Below, one piece after another: positions 27,090 to 36,104 of a stretch of 64,000 nt of DNA; within the stretch, counting starts at the first letter, position 1, and each line of letters starts with the position of its first letter. The stretch comes from Polynucleobacter sp. 73C-SIWE (GTDB lineage: Bacteria > Pseudomonadota > Gammaproteobacteria > Burkholderiales > Burkholderiaceae). Position numbers and translations under genes: made by a program. The stretch covers positions 682,001 to 746,000 of the forward strand of contig NZ_JACVOK010000001.1 of the NCBI RefSeq assembly GCF_018882465.1, in the 5' to 3' direction. The notes beneath the pieces are model-generated. The model had not been told where the DNA came from and made no database searches. It was given only the letters and a program-made list of their open reading frames with translations.

Positions 27090-28247
27090 ATGAATTTATT
27101 TGGAAAAGTCACTAGGGCTTCGCTCTATTTAGTAGCAGCCTTTGGCACTGCTTTTGCACAGGCATCAGAAAATATGCCGGGCGGCCCTGCTGTTAATCAG
27201 CTGAATTTTGCGGCACCTGCAACCAAAATCATGCAAGAAATCCATTGGCTCCATTGGATGATGTTAGTGATTTGCGCAGTGATCTTTATCGGCGTGTTTG
27301 GAGTCATGTTCTATTCCATCTTGAAACACCGCAAATCATTAGGTCACAAATCAGCATCTTTCCACGAGAGCACAACCGTAGAAATTATTTGGACAGTTAT
27401 TCCTCTGTTGATCGTGATCGGCATGGCATTGCCTGCTACTAAAACAGTTGTAGCAATGAAAGACACTACTAATTCGGATATCACCATCAAGACTACTGGT
27501 TATCAGTGGAAGTGGGGATACGATTACATCAAAGGTGAGGGCGAAGGTATTAGCTTCTTGTCTACCTTGTCAACTTCACGTGAGGCAATTAATAACCTCG
27601 CACCAAAATCAAATACTTATTTGATGGAAGTTGATAACGAAATGGTTGTGCCTGTTGGCAAGAAGATTCGTTTGATTACTACTGCTAATGACGTTATTCA
27701 CGCTTGGACTATTCCAGCATTCGGCGTTAAGCAAGATGCGATTCCTGGATTTGTTCGTGATACCTGGTTTAGAGCTGAAACTATTGGCACATTCCGCGGC
27801 CAGTGTTCAGAGTTGTGCGGTGCTGAGCATGCCTTTATGCCTATCGTTGTGAGAGTAGTTTCACAAGAGGACTACACAGCTTGGGTTGCTGAAAAGAAGA
27901 AAGAAATGGGCGCAGGCGGTGATGATCCTTCAAAGGTCTACACCTTGGATGAGCAAAAAGAGCGCGGTGCAAAAGTTTATGCATCAAACTGCGCTGCTTG
28001 CCATCAGGCTAATGGCAAGGGTGCGGGCGCATTCCCAGCCTTGGATGGCAGCAAAATGGTTTTAGGACCTAAAGCAGCTCAATACAACATCCTGATTAAT
28101 GGTAAGGGTGCAATGCCGAAATGGGCTGGTGTGATTCCTGATGGCGATATCGCTGCAGTCATGACTTATACACGTAACGCATGGGGTAATAAGACGGGTG
28201 AAGTCATTCAGACCCAGGACATTATTACTGCACGCGGCGGCAAGTAA
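27090..28247 (+). CDS. coxB: Cytochrome c oxidase subunit II with fused cytochrome c domain
   Basis: 385 residues. A signal peptide ends near AFAQASE, followed by two membrane helices (about 50-120) and the CuA cupredoxin domain with FRGQCSELCGAEHAFMP. The C-terminal extension carries a c-type heme site CAACH, so this is the caa3-like form of subunit II that can take electrons via its own heme. First gene of the oxidase operon, preceded by the promoter at 26973. Confidence 0.95.
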   Translation: MNLFGKVTRASLYLVAAFGTAFAQASENMPGGPAVNQLNFAAPATKIMQEIHWLHWMMLVICAVIFIGVFGVMFYSILKHRKSLGHKSASFHESTTVEIIWTVIPLLIVIGMALPATKTVVAMKDTTNSDITIKTTGYQWKWGYDYIKGEGEGISFLSTLSTSREAINNLAPKSNTYLMEVDNEMVVPVGKKIRLITTANDVIHAWTIPAFGVKQDAIPGFVRDTWFRAETIGTFRGQCSELCGAEHAFMPIVVRVVSQEDYTAWVAEKKKEMGAGGDDPSKVYTLDEQKERGAKVYASNCAACHQANGKGAGAFPALDGSKMVLGPKAAQYNILINGKGAMPKWAGVIPDGDIAAVMTYTRNAWGNKTGEVIQTQDIITARGGK

Positions 28248-28289
28248 TTCAGATTAACTAATACAGATAAAACGAAACCGGAGTAATCC

Positions 28290-29921
28290 ATGAGCACAGT
28301 CTCTACTACCCACGATCACGCACACGATCACGCACACGATCACGCACACGACGATCACACGCCACATGGTTGGCGTCGTTGGTTGTTTGCAACCAATCAC
28401 AAAGACATCGGTACGATGTATTTGATCTTCTCGTTTGTCAGCTTGTTAGCTGGCGGCGTGATGGCTTTGGGAATTCGTTTGGAATTATTCCAGCCTGGTT
28501 TGCAATTTTTACGTCCTGAGTTCTTTAACCAACTAACTACTATGCACGGCTTGGTGATGGTGTTCGGTGCGATCATGCCGGCATTCGTTGGTTTCGCTAA
28601 CTGGATGGTGCCTTTGCAAATTGGCGCATCTGATATGGCGTTCGCTCGTATGAATAACTTCAGCTTCTGGATTCTGCCAGTTGCTGCAACATTGCTATTG
28701 AGCTCATTCTTGGTTCCTGGTGGTGCTCCATCAGGCGGCTGGACAATCTATGCTCCATTGACTTCACAAATGGGTCCTGGCATGGATATGGCGATTTTTG
28801 CCCTCCACTTGTTGGGTGCTTCTTCCATTATGGGTTCGATCAACATCATTGTCACCATTTTGAATATGCGCGCTCCTGGCATGACTTTGATGAAGATGCC
28901 AATGTTCTGCTGGACTTGGTTAATTACTGCTTACTTGTTGATCGCTGTAATGCCTGTGTTGGCTGGCGCAATCACCATGGTGTTAACTGACCGTCACTTT
29001 GGTACTTCCTTCTTCTCCGCTGTTGGCGGTGGTGACCCAATCATGTTCCAGCACATTTTCTGGTTCTTCGGTCACCCAGAGGTTTACATCATGATTCTGC
29101 CTGCATTCGGTATCGTGAGTGAAATCGTTCCAGCATTCTCCAGAAAAACATTGTTCGGTTATAGCTCCATGGTTTATGCAACATCGTCTATCGCGATCTT
29201 GTCATTCATCGTTTGGGCTCACCACATGTTTGCAACTGGTATGCCTGTTACTGGTCAATTGTTCTTCATGTACGCAACAATGTTGATTGCTGTTCCAACG
29301 GGCGTGAAGATTTTTAACTGGGTTGCAACAATGTGGCAAGGTTCAATGACTTTTGAAACACCAATGTTGTGGGCTATCGGTTTTATTTTCGTATTTACGA
29401 TGGGTGGCTTTACTGGTTTGATCCTGGCAATGGCACCAATTGATATTGGTCTTCAAGATACTTACTACGTAGTTGCTCACTTCCACTATGTATTAGTTGC
29501 AGGTTCCCTGTTTGCAATGTTTGCCGGTTTTTACTACTGGTGTCCAAAGTGGACCGGTTATATGGCTAATGAAACACGCGGCAAGATCCACTTCTGGGCT
29601 TCCATGTTCTTCTTTAACTTAACCTTCTTCCCAATGCACTTCTTGGGCTTGGCTGGTATGCCACGTCGTTATGCTGACTATCCAACTCAGTTCGCCGACT
29701 TCAATTCGATTGCATCCATTGGAGCTTTGGGTTTTGGTTTGGCACAGGTTTATTTCTTGCTCTTCGTCGTGATGCCAGCGTATCGTGGCCAAGGCGAAAA
29801 AGCTCCGATGAAGCCATGGGATGGCGCCAAAGGTTTAGAGTGGATTTTGCCTTCACCAGCACCACACCATACATTTGAAACTCCTCCTAATGCGGAGCAG
29901 TTGCGTGAAGCAGGAATTTAA
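28290..29921 (+). CDS. coxA: Cytochrome c oxidase subunit I
   Basis: 543 residues with twelve predicted helices. Heme-copper ligands appear in [12 protein letters not shown], the CuB region [15 protein letters not shown] (His-Tyr crosslink), WAHHMF and [12 protein letters not shown]. The proton-channel glutamate lies in GHPEVY. The N-terminus has an unusual His/Asp-rich tail (residues 8-24) made by a 12-base tandem repeat. Catalytic subunit of an A-type heme-copper oxidase. Confidence 0.97.
   Translation: MSTVSTTHDHAHDHAHDHAHDDHTPHGWRRWLFATNHKDIGTMYLIFSFVSLLAGGVMALGIRLELFQPGLQFLRPEFFNQLTTMHGLVMVFGAIMPAFVGFANWMVPLQIGASDMAFARMNNFSFWILPVAATLLLSSFLVPGGAPSGGWTIYAPLTSQMGPGMDMAIFALHLLGASSIMGSINIIVTILNMRAPGMTLMKMPMFCWTWLITAYLLIAVMPVLAGAITMVLTDRHFGTSFFSAVGGGDPIMFQHIFWFFGHPEVYIMILPAFGIVSEIVPAFSRKTLFGYSSMVYATSSIAILSFIVWAHHMFATGMPVTGQLFFMYATMLIAVPTGVKIFNWVATMWQGSMTFETPMLWAIGFIFVFTMGGFTGLILAMAPIDIGLQDTYYVVAHFHYVLVAGSLFAMFAGFYYWCPKWTGYMANETRGKIHFWASMFFFNLTFFPMHFLGLAGMPRRYADYPTQFADFNSIASIGALGFGLAQVYFLLFVVMPAYRGQGEKAPMKPWDGAKGLEWILPSPAPHHTFETPPNAEQLREAGI
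28311..28346 (+). repeat. Three perfect 12-bp tandem repeats encoding His-Asp-His-Ala
   Basis: Three exact copies of CACGATCACGCA at 28311-28322, 28323-28334 and 28335-28346, followed by a diverged CACGACGATCAC. In frame in coxA they encode HDHA three times then HDDH. Short exact repeats like this can change copy number by slippage without breaking the frame. Confidence 0.9.
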
Positions 29922-30036
29922 TTCTTCAAGAAAGCAAACCTTAGCTGCCAATAATCGCAGATTAGGGTTTGTTCTTTTGAGTGTTGTATTAACTTTTTTT
30001 ATTGGTATTTTGATTAAACGGAGCTTGTTGGGTTAA
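29905..30036 (+). CDS. Cytochrome oxidase small assembly protein (43-48 residues)
   Basis: A small frame between coxA and ctaG. It has a polar, basic N-terminus ([15 protein letters not shown]), a single membrane helix ([16 protein letters not shown]) and a KRSLLG end. The GTG at 29905 is preceded by GGAG with seven bases spacing and is preferred. An ATG at 29890 in the same frame would add five residues inside coxA. Similar one-helix proteins sit in this exact place in Burkholderiales oxidase operons and are annotated as small assembly proteins; function unproven. It overlaps the end of coxA by 17 bases. Confidence 0.7.
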   Translation: MKQEFNSSRKQTLAANNRRLGFVLLSVVLTFFIGILIKRSLLG

Positions 30037-30050
30037 TCCCGCATATTGCG

Positions 30051-30635
30051 ATGGTTACTACTCAATCACTTAATCGTCAGATTTTGTTAAAGCTCTTGGT
30101 TGCAGCAGTAATGATGTTTGGTTTTGGCTATGCGTTAGTCCCGATGTATAAGGCCTTATGTGAGGTCACTGGAATTAACGTAGTTACTAGTAAGAATGAT
30201 TATGGTGTTCGTGCCTTTAGCCCTAACCGGGTTGGTAACACCCAGGTTAATTATTCTCGTACGGTGACAATCGAGTTTGATTCCAATAGTCGTGGACCAT
30301 TTACGTTTAAGCCAGTGAAGAACTTCTTGGAAGTTCATCCAGGTGAGATGACGGAGATTGTGTATGAAGTAACAAACAATTTGGGTCATCCGGTGCGTGC
30401 GCAGGCAATACCAAGTTATGCGCCTAAAAGCGCAACGGAGTTTTTTACCAAATTAGAGTGTTTTTGTTTTCAAGAACAAACACTGGCAGCAAATGAAACA
30501 AAGAAGATGCCGGTGATATTTGTAATTGATTCGGGCTTGCCTGATGATGTCAAAACAATCACCTTGTCGTATACCTTCTTTGAGTTGGGATTGGGCGGCA
30601 CTCCGCCCGCTCCTAAATCGAGGGTATCTTCATGA
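30051..30635 (+). CDS. ctaG: Cytochrome c oxidase assembly protein CtaG (Cox11 family)
   Basis: 194 residues: a single N-terminal helix (LLVAAVMMFGFGYALVPMY) and a periplasmic Ig-like domain. The copper-binding cysteines are in KLECFCFQEQTL (CFCF motif), and YKALCEVTGIN carries a conserved upstream cysteine. It delivers copper to the CuB site of subunit I. Overlaps the DUF2970 gene by 4 bases. Confidence 0.95.
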   Translation: MVTTQSLNRQILLKLLVAAVMMFGFGYALVPMYKALCEVTGINVVTSKNDYGVRAFSPNRVGNTQVNYSRTVTIEFDSNSRGPFTFKPVKNFLEVHPGEMTEIVYEVTNNLGHPVRAQAIPSYAPKSATEFFTKLECFCFQEQTLAANETKKMPVIFVIDSGLPDDVKTITLSYTFFELGLGGTPPAPKSRVSS

Positions 30636-30826
30636 AGAAGAAAAGTAGTTTTATGCAGTCTATGAAAGCCGTGATGTGGGGCTTCTTGGGGGTGCGTAAA
30701 AAATCCGGTTTGCAGGAAGATGTAGCTTCACTAAGTTTTGTGCACATTATCATTGCAGGTGTTGTAGGCGCCCTGATTTTTATGGGTGTGCTGCTCTTGA
30801 TAGTGAAAGCAGTTGTGTCCAATTGA
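30632..30826 (+). CDS. DUF2970 domain small membrane protein
   Basis: 64 residues: a basic N-terminal part with SMKAVMWGFLGVRKKSG and one C-terminal helix (IIIAGVVGALIFMGVLLLIV). This matches DUF2970, repeatedly found between ctaG and the subunit III gene in betaproteobacteria. Probably an oxidase assembly or stability factor; not demonstrated. Translationally coupled to ctaG (ATGA). Confidence 0.85.
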   Translation: MKKKSSFMQSMKAVMWGFLGVRKKSGLQEDVASLSFVHIIIAGVVGALIFMGVLLLIVKAVVSN

Positions 30827-30855
30827 TTATTTTTTGATTGAATAGAGAGAATAAG

Positions 30856-31710
30856 ATGTCATCCAATTCAACCCCATACTATTACGTCCCTGGACTATCT
30901 AGACACCCAGCCATGGCGGCTCTTGGTTTGATCGCCTTTGCTTTTGGTATCTCTGGTTGGGTCAATCAGGCTTCTTGGGGTGGTCCGCTAACCCTTGCAG
31001 GCGTAGCATGGGTTATCTATGTGCTCTATAACTGGTTCGGCGATACCATTGCTGAGTCAAATGCTGGCATGAATGGTGTCAACGTAGATATTTCTTATCG
31101 TTGGTCAATGGCTTGGTTCATCTTCTCCGAGATTATGTTCTTTGCGGCATTCTTTTCTGCACTCTTCTATGCGCGCAATATTGCGATGCCTTGGATGGGT
31201 GATGTAGAGAGCAAACTGCTCTGGCCTAACTTCCAAGCGGTTTGGCCAAATGATGGTCCTGCTGGTTTGGTTGAGAAATTTACCACCATGGGTCCATGGC
31301 CAATTCCAACGATTAATACCCTGCTCTTGTTGAGCTCTGGTGTGACTATCACTATTGCCCACCACGCATTGGTTGAGAACCACATGAAGAAAGCCATTAT
31401 TGGCTTGGCTGCTACGGTTGGTTTGGGTGTAATCTTCTTGGGCTTCCAGGTTTATGAGTACTACCATGCTTACCATGAGCTCAATTTGAAATTGACATCT
31501 GGTATCTACGGTTCAACCTTCTTTATGTTGACTGGTTTCCACGGCTTCCACGTGTTCCTAGGTGGCACGATGTTGGCAATTGTTTTACGCCGCATGATTC
31601 GTGGAGATTTCACTGCTAAGCACCACTTTGCATTCGAAGGCGCTGCTTGGTACTGGCACTTCGTTGACGTTGTTTGGCTTGGTCTTTACATCGCTGTTTA
31701 CTGGATGTAA
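30856..31710 (+). CDS. coxC: Cytochrome c oxidase subunit III
   Basis: 284 residues from the ATG at 30856, which has a GAGAGA site upstream; the TTG at 30838 is an alternative with weaker support. About seven helices. Subunit III features are ISYRWSMAWFIFSEIMFFAAFF, EYYHAYHELNLKLTSGIYGS and the C-terminal AAWYWHFVDVVWLGLYIAVYW. Last gene of the structural oxidase operon; a clear terminator follows at 31722. Confidence 0.96.
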   Translation: MSSNSTPYYYVPGLSRHPAMAALGLIAFAFGISGWVNQASWGGPLTLAGVAWVIYVLYNWFGDTIAESNAGMNGVNVDISYRWSMAWFIFSEIMFFAAFFSALFYARNIAMPWMGDVESKLLWPNFQAVWPNDGPAGLVEKFTTMGPWPIPTINTLLLLSSGVTITIAHHALVENHMKKAIIGLAATVGLGVIFLGFQVYEYYHAYHELNLKLTSGIYGSTFFMLTGFHGFHVFLGGTMLAIVLRRMIRGDFTAKHHFAFEGAAWYWHFVDVVWLGLYIAVYWM

Positions 31711-31721
31711 GTAGAATAAAA

Positions 31722-31750
31722 AATCGGGGCGTTAAGCCCCGATTGATTTT
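31722..31750 (+). terminator. Rho-independent terminator after coxC
   Basis: Nine-pair stem AATCGGGGC / GCCCCGATT (31722-31730 with 31736-31744), five-base loop GTTAA, then GATTTTT. It also lies beyond the end of the opposing DUF2909 gene and ends the cox operon. Confidence 0.85.
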
Positions 31751-31778
31751 TAGGTGTTCTCTTCTGAGGTGGTTGCTT

Positions 31779-31991
31779 TTAGTTTGTGCCGACCTTGATG
31801 CCGGTAGCCTCAATCAGTCCAAAATAATGGGCTAGTAGGATTCCAATGAATAGGGCGACTGATAGGCCGATACGCAGCATGAGTGAGTGAACCATTCTGG
31901 AGCTATTGCCACGATCTTTCATCATGTAATACAGGGCTGATCCTAAGCTGCCAACAATCATTAGTAGGACAATTGGAATAATCCACTTCAT
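31779..31991 (-). CDS. DUF2909 family twin-transmembrane small protein
   Basis: 70 residues with two helices (IIPIVLLMIVGSLGSALYYMM and SVALFIGILLAHYFGLI) joined by a basic loop containing RMVHSLMLRIGLS. This is the DUF2909/twin transmembrane family found beside cytochrome oxidase assembly genes in many betaproteobacteria. Function unknown. Divergent from SURF1 across only 25 bases, so the two presumably share a regulatory region. Confidence 0.85.
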   Translation of the reverse strand: MKWIIPIVLLMIVGSLGSALYYMMKDRGNSSRMVHSLMLRIGLSVALFIGILLAHYFGLIEATGIKVGTN

Positions 31992-32016
31992 CTCAAATCC
32001 TTATCTTTTAAATCTC

Positions 32017-32802
32017 TTGAATAATCTTTTTACTGCCCTCATTGCTAAGCGCATAGTTGCTACTGTATCAGCCTTGCTGGTCATCGCAATTGGCTGTGCT
32101 GCGGGCATTTGGCAGCTGAGTAGGGCTGACACTAAGATAGCCTTGGCGGCGCATTTAGTGGCTCGCCAACAGATGCCAATTTTGAGTGCGAATGAAGGCT
32201 CCTTTACCCTAGAAGATGCAAGTGAGCGCCGCATGATTGCGCGAGGCCAATATCTTCCCCAGGCAGCCATTTGGTTGGATAACCGACCGAGACCGATTCC
32301 TCCTGTTGGTAGCAATACCTCACAGTCCGGTTTTTATCTTCTCATGCCCATGCAATTGGAGGGGCGCGATGAGGTACTTTGGATCAATCGGGGCTGGGCG
32401 CCGCGCAACAATGAAAATCGTGAGTCTTTGCCACCGGTTAAAACGCCGGTCAATGTAGTCAATATTGAGGGTATTGTGTTTGCTCATCCTGGCAGGGTCT
32501 ATGCACTTGGTAAAAGTAAAGCCCCTATAGATATTGATAGGCCCCGCATTGAGCAGAATTTTGATTTAGCTAGCGAGGGCAAGCTGCGCAGCTGGGTGCA
32601 AAGCCCTTATATTTTGCGGGAGATTGATGCTGGTATTGATGATGGCTTACTGCGTGAGTGGGCTCCTCTGACGACCGGAGTCGATCGCCATTATGCTTAT
32701 GCATTCCAGTGGTTTGCTTTGGCTGCTTGCGGCTTCTTATTTTGGCTGATTACTGGCCTGCGGCAATATCGGCGGCAGGGTATGAATGGGGATCAAGTGT
32801 GA
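32017..32802 (+). CDS. SURF1 family oxidase assembly protein
   Basis: 261 residues with an N-terminal helix ending in GIWQLSRADTK, the segment WLDNRPRPIPP, WINRGWAPRN and a second helix near the C-terminus (FQWFALAACGFLFWLI), the SURF1 arrangement. It assists heme A insertion into oxidase subunit I. No ATG or GTG is available before the first helix; the TTG at 32017 is the only reasonable initiator and lacks a clear ribosome site. Confidence 0.9.
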   Translation: MNNLFTALIAKRIVATVSALLVIAIGCAAGIWQLSRADTKIALAAHLVARQQMPILSANEGSFTLEDASERRMIARGQYLPQAAIWLDNRPRPIPPVGSNTSQSGFYLLMPMQLEGRDEVLWINRGWAPRNNENRESLPPVKTPVNVVNIEGIVFAHPGRVYALGKSKAPIDIDRPRIEQNFDLASEGKLRSWVQSPYILREIDAGIDDGLLREWAPLTTGVDRHYAYAFQWFALAACGFLFWLITGLRQYRRQGMNGDQV

Positions 32803-33455
32803 GTGATACAGAGTTATTAATACCGGCTTCACAAATGGATTCGTCGGCAATCAATGCACGGACTCGCCGTGGCCGAATTCAAATGCTCTTGTTATTACTT
32901 GCATGTGCTGCGCCAGTGATTGCCTCTTATTTGGCGTATTACGTGATTAAGCCTGAGGGTGGAAAAACCAATTTCGGAACTTTGGTCTATCCAGCACAAG
33001 AATTAAATCCTGCGTGGTTCAATGTGCCACTGCAAGGCAAATGGACTTTACTCATCGCACGCCCTGCTGGTGAATGCCAAATTAAAGATGAAAAGTGTCT
33101 CGAAGCTTTATTTTTGATGCGTCAGGTCAGAGTTGCTGTGGGTAGAGAAAGTAAACGCGTTCAGTTGCTATGGGTCAATACCGATGGTAAGACTGTAGAC
33201 CCTGAAGTTGCGAAGGCTTATGACGAGCAGGCCGCTGGATTGAAGGTTGTTGCGGTCCCAACAGATCCCAAGTTAAGGGCGGAGTTTGAGACTTGGCTCA
33301 ATAAAGAAGGTGCCGGACAGCAGATTCAGTTAATTGATCCAAGCCCAGCCAAGATGATGTATTTCCCAGTAACAAATTCACCTAAAGAATTTACCAGCAT
33401 CAAAAAAGATTTAGAAAAACTCTTGAAGTTGAATCGCAAGGGTGAAAATTTGTAA
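32799..33455 (+). CDS. Uncharacterised membrane-anchored protein of the oxidase assembly cluster
   Basis: 218 residues from the GTG at 32799, which overlaps the SURF1 stop as GTGA; the long frame upstream is a SURF1 shadow. One N-terminal helix (MLLLLLACAAPVIASYLAYYV) precedes a soluble domain with WTLLIARPAGECQIKDEKC and LLWVNTDGKTVDPEV. This resembles a thioredoxin/SCO-like fold in which the usual CxxxC is replaced by C-x6-C. It is conserved in this neighbourhood in betaproteobacteria to my recollection; a copper or redox role in oxidase maturation is inference. Confidence 0.72.
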   Translation: MSDTELLIPASQMDSSAINARTRRGRIQMLLLLLACAAPVIASYLAYYVIKPEGGKTNFGTLVYPAQELNPAWFNVPLQGKWTLLIARPAGECQIKDEKCLEALFLMRQVRVAVGRESKRVQLLWVNTDGKTVDPEVAKAYDEQAAGLKVVAVPTDPKLRAEFETWLNKEGAGQQIQLIDPSPAKMMYFPVTNSPKEFTSIKKDLEKLLKLNRKGENL

Positions 33456-34582
33456 TGCCTACTTTTGTTTTGTTCTTAGAATTGGCTGCTATTGCGATCG
33501 TATTCGCAGGATTGCCATTGGCTTATCTTTGGACAAGACCGGGCTATAGTTTTTTTCAAAAACTCAATTGGGTTTTAGTCTTTATGACTTTTGATCTGAT
33601 TGTGTTTGGTGCGTTTACCCGTTTGACTGATTCTGGGCTTGGTTGTCCTGATTGGCCGGGGTGTTACGGAGTCTCCAACCCCTTTCATGCTCTTGGTGAA
33701 ATTCAACAAGCGGAAGCTGCTATGCCCAGTGGGCCTGTCACAGTGATTAAGGCTTGGATCGAAATGATTCATCGCTACTTAGCAATGACGGTGGGTGCCT
33801 TAATTTTGATTCAGGTTGCTACTGCCTTTAGCAAAATAAAGACTTTAGGGAAGATGCCTTTTTGGGCAAGCCTAGGATTGTTCTTCTTGGTATGTGTTCA
33901 GGGCGCTTTTGGCGCTTGGACTGTAACGCTTAAATTACAACCCATCATTGTGACCATCCATCTGATGCTAGCTTTAGTTTTATTGGCTTGCTTGACCGTT
34001 TATGCTCAGCAAGCCTGGGAGCAAAGTACTTCGTCAATTCATACTCTGCGCATACGTCCTTTGCCAGCTCAATTACTACTTGTTGCTTTTATAGTTCTCA
34101 CTATCCAAATCTTTTTGGGTGCTTGGGTCAGCACTAATTATGCTGTCTTGGCTTGCCCCGATTTTCCTACTTGTCTGGGAGCGGCGTGGCCAGAAACCAA
34201 TTGGGGCGAGGGCTTTACTCTTTGGCGTCAATTGGGCCTTAATGCTCAAGGTGAATTTATTTCTCCAATTGCGCTACAAACCATTCATTGGGCTCATCGC
34301 TTATTTGCTGTAACAGTCTTGATTGTCTTGAGTGTTCTGAGTTTGAAAGCTTTGCAGTTGGCAACCCCAGTGTTATCTGGTCTAAGTCGCTTTGCCAAAC
34401 TGTTGCTTGCCTTGCTCCTATTGCAAGTGATCACTGGCATATCAAACGTTATCTTCCAGTGGCCACTATTGGCTGCTTTACTGCACACTGCCGGTTCCGC
34501 AGCTCTAGTATTCTGTTTAGTCAGAATGAGTTCTTGGGCATCTTGGAGCCCATCTCTTCAAAAGAAGATGACAAAGCGATGA
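33455..34582 (+). CDS. ctaA: Heme A synthase
   Basis: 375 residues, about eight helices in two related halves. Heme-ligand and signature segments are [36 protein letters not shown] in the first half and [15 protein letters not shown] in the second; CPDFPTCLG carries the second cysteine pair. It oxidises the C8 methyl of heme O to formyl. The start shares its first base with the previous stop (TAATG), and the stop overlaps ctaB by 4 bases. Confidence 0.95.
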   Translation: MPTFVLFLELAAIAIVFAGLPLAYLWTRPGYSFFQKLNWVLVFMTFDLIVFGAFTRLTDSGLGCPDWPGCYGVSNPFHALGEIQQAEAAMPSGPVTVIKAWIEMIHRYLAMTVGALILIQVATAFSKIKTLGKMPFWASLGLFFLVCVQGAFGAWTVTLKLQPIIVTIHLMLALVLLACLTVYAQQAWEQSTSSIHTLRIRPLPAQLLLVAFIVLTIQIFLGAWVSTNYAVLACPDFPTCLGAAWPETNWGEGFTLWRQLGLNAQGEFISPIALQTIHWAHRLFAVTVLIVLSVLSLKALQLATPVLSGLSRFAKLLLALLLLQVITGISNVIFQWPLLAALLHTAGSAALVFCLVRMSSWASWSPSLQKKMTKR

Positions 34583-35472
34583 GTACACCTCAAACATCTA
34601 GATCAGTGGCAATGCCACGTTGGCGTCAGTACTGGGTTTTAACTAAACCCAGGGTGACTCAACTCGCCGTTTTTTGCGCCTTGATTGGGATGTTCCTAGC
34701 TACGCCGGGCATGGTTCCTTATCCCGTTCTATTCGGTGGAGTTGTCGGAATTTGGTTATTAGCAAGTGCTGCGTTTGCTGTGAACTGTTTAATTGAGCAG
34801 GCAGTAGATGCCAAGATGAAGCGCACTTCTTGGCGCCCATCTGCTACTGGAGAGGTGACACCGTTTCATATTATTGTTTTCTCCATCATTCTGGGCGCGC
34901 TCGGGATGATTATTCTTTGGAACTTTTGCAACCCTTTAACAATGTGGCTGACTTTGGCAACTTTTGTGGGCTATGCAGTGATTTACACCTGGTTATTAAA
35001 ACCAGCTACCCCACAAAATATTGTGATTGGTGGACTCTCTGGAGCCATGCCTCCAGCACTAGGCTGGGCTGCAGTCACCAACACACTATCTGCTGAAGCA
35101 TGGCTCTTAGTCTTGATTATTTTTGTCTGGACGCCCCCACACTTTTGGGCGTTAGCTTTATATCGTCGTGATGACTATGTGCAATCTGGTTTACCAATGT
35201 TGCCAGTAACTCATGGCGAGCGTTTTACCTTGCTCAATATTCTCTTGTACACCTTGATCTTGATTGCAGCGACTATGCTGCCTTATATCTATGGAATGAG
35301 TGGCATAGTGTATTTAGTTTCTGCGATTATTCTTGGCTTAATCTTCTTGGCTTACGCTATTGCTTTGTTTATTTCTTATAGCGATGCTTTGGCTAAGAAA
35401 ACTTTCCGTTTTTCAATTAGCTATTTGTCCTTGCTCTTTGGAGCGCTGCTGATAGATCACTACTTCCTCTGA
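34579..35472 (+). CDS. ctaB: Protoheme IX farnesyltransferase (heme O synthase)
   Basis: 297 residues from the ATG at 34579 (the frame extends to 34288 but that is a ctaA shadow). UbiA-superfamily prenyltransferase with nine helices. [19 protein letters not shown] is the first Asp-rich prenyl-diphosphate site, and [18 protein letters not shown] the second. It adds a farnesyl chain to heme B. It works with the adjacent ctaA to supply heme A to the oxidase. Confidence 0.95.
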   Translation: MSTPQTSRSVAMPRWRQYWVLTKPRVTQLAVFCALIGMFLATPGMVPYPVLFGGVVGIWLLASAAFAVNCLIEQAVDAKMKRTSWRPSATGEVTPFHIIVFSIILGALGMIILWNFCNPLTMWLTLATFVGYAVIYTWLLKPATPQNIVIGGLSGAMPPALGWAAVTNTLSAEAWLLVLIIFVWTPPHFWALALYRRDDYVQSGLPMLPVTHGERFTLLNILLYTLILIAATMLPYIYGMSGIVYLVSAIILGLIFLAYAIALFISYSDALAKKTFRFSISYLSLLFGALLIDHYFL

Positions 35473-35473
35473 A

Positions 35474-36064
35474 ATGAACATCACTTTTTTGCGTCACTGC
35501 TGTATTGCTACCCTGCTCATTGCATTAACTGCTTGTAGCCCAAAGCCCGAGTTTAAAAATATCGATATCACTGGCAGCACTGCTTTTGGTAAGGACTTTA
35601 GCTTAGTAGATCCCGATGGTAAGGTGAGAACACTGGCTGACTTTAAGGGCAAGGTTGTAGTGATGTTCTTTGGCTATACCCAGTGTCCTGATGTCTGCCC
35701 AACCACTTTGACGGAAATGCAGCAAGTCATGGCGCTAATGGGGCCTCAATCCGATAAGGTGCAGGTGCTTTTTGTGACCGTTGATCCTGAGCGAGATACT
35801 GCTGCTATTTTGAAGCAGTATGTACCGGCATTTGATCCACGTTTCTTGGGCCTTCGCCCAGTTGATGATGCTGCCTTAGAGAAGGTCGCTAAGGACTTTA
35901 AGATTTATTACAAGAAGGTACCAGGCACAAGCCCCGGTTCGTATACGATGGATCACACGGCCGGTAGTTATGCGTTTGATCCACAAGGGCGCCTGCGTTT
36001 ATATATCAAGCATGCTCAAGGTCCTGAGACCTTGGCGCATGACTTGAAAGAACTTTTAAAGTAA
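35474..36064 (+). CDS. SCO1/SenC family copper chaperone, lipoprotein
   Basis: 196 residues starting with a type II signal whose lipobox is LTAC (cysteine at about residue 21). The thioredoxin-fold domain carries the copper-binding CPDVCP motif in FGYTQCPDVCPTTL and the histidine in MDHTAGSYAFDP. It is expected to deliver copper to the CuA site of subunit II. Last gene of the SURF1-ctaA-ctaB-sco string, starting 1 base after ctaB. Confidence 0.94.
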   Translation: MNITFLRHCCIATLLIALTACSPKPEFKNIDITGSTAFGKDFSLVDPDGKVRTLADFKGKVVVMFFGYTQCPDVCPTTLTEMQQVMALMGPQSDKVQVLFVTVDPERDTAAILKQYVPAFDPRFLGLRPVDDAALEKVAKDFKIYYKKVPGTSPGSYTMDHTAGSYAFDPQGRLRLYIKHAQGPETLAHDLKELLK

Positions 36065-36078
36065 TAGAGTGTGCGGAG

Positions 36079-36104
36079 GCTGAAGAAGCTTAGGCTGCTT
36101 CAGC
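36079..36104. terminator. Hairpin between converging sco and rpoH, weak terminator candidate
   Basis: GCTGAAGAAGC / GCTGCTTCAGC form an eleven-pair stem with one mismatch around a TTAG loop. It includes the rpoH stop codon. Neither side has a T-tract, so factor-independent termination is doubtful. Confidence 0.3.

Noticed and set aside
28311-28358. Direct repeats considered as a CRISPR-like array
   Set aside because: They are contiguous 12-bp units in frame within coxA, with no spacers.
32658-32798. Upstream extension of the SCO-like gene with several cysteines
   Set aside because: Shadow of SURF1; the GTG at 32799 is coupled to the SURF1 stop.
34288-34578. Upstream extension of ctaB
   Set aside because: It lies within ctaA; the ATG at 34579 overlaps the ctaA stop as ATGA and matches the family start.
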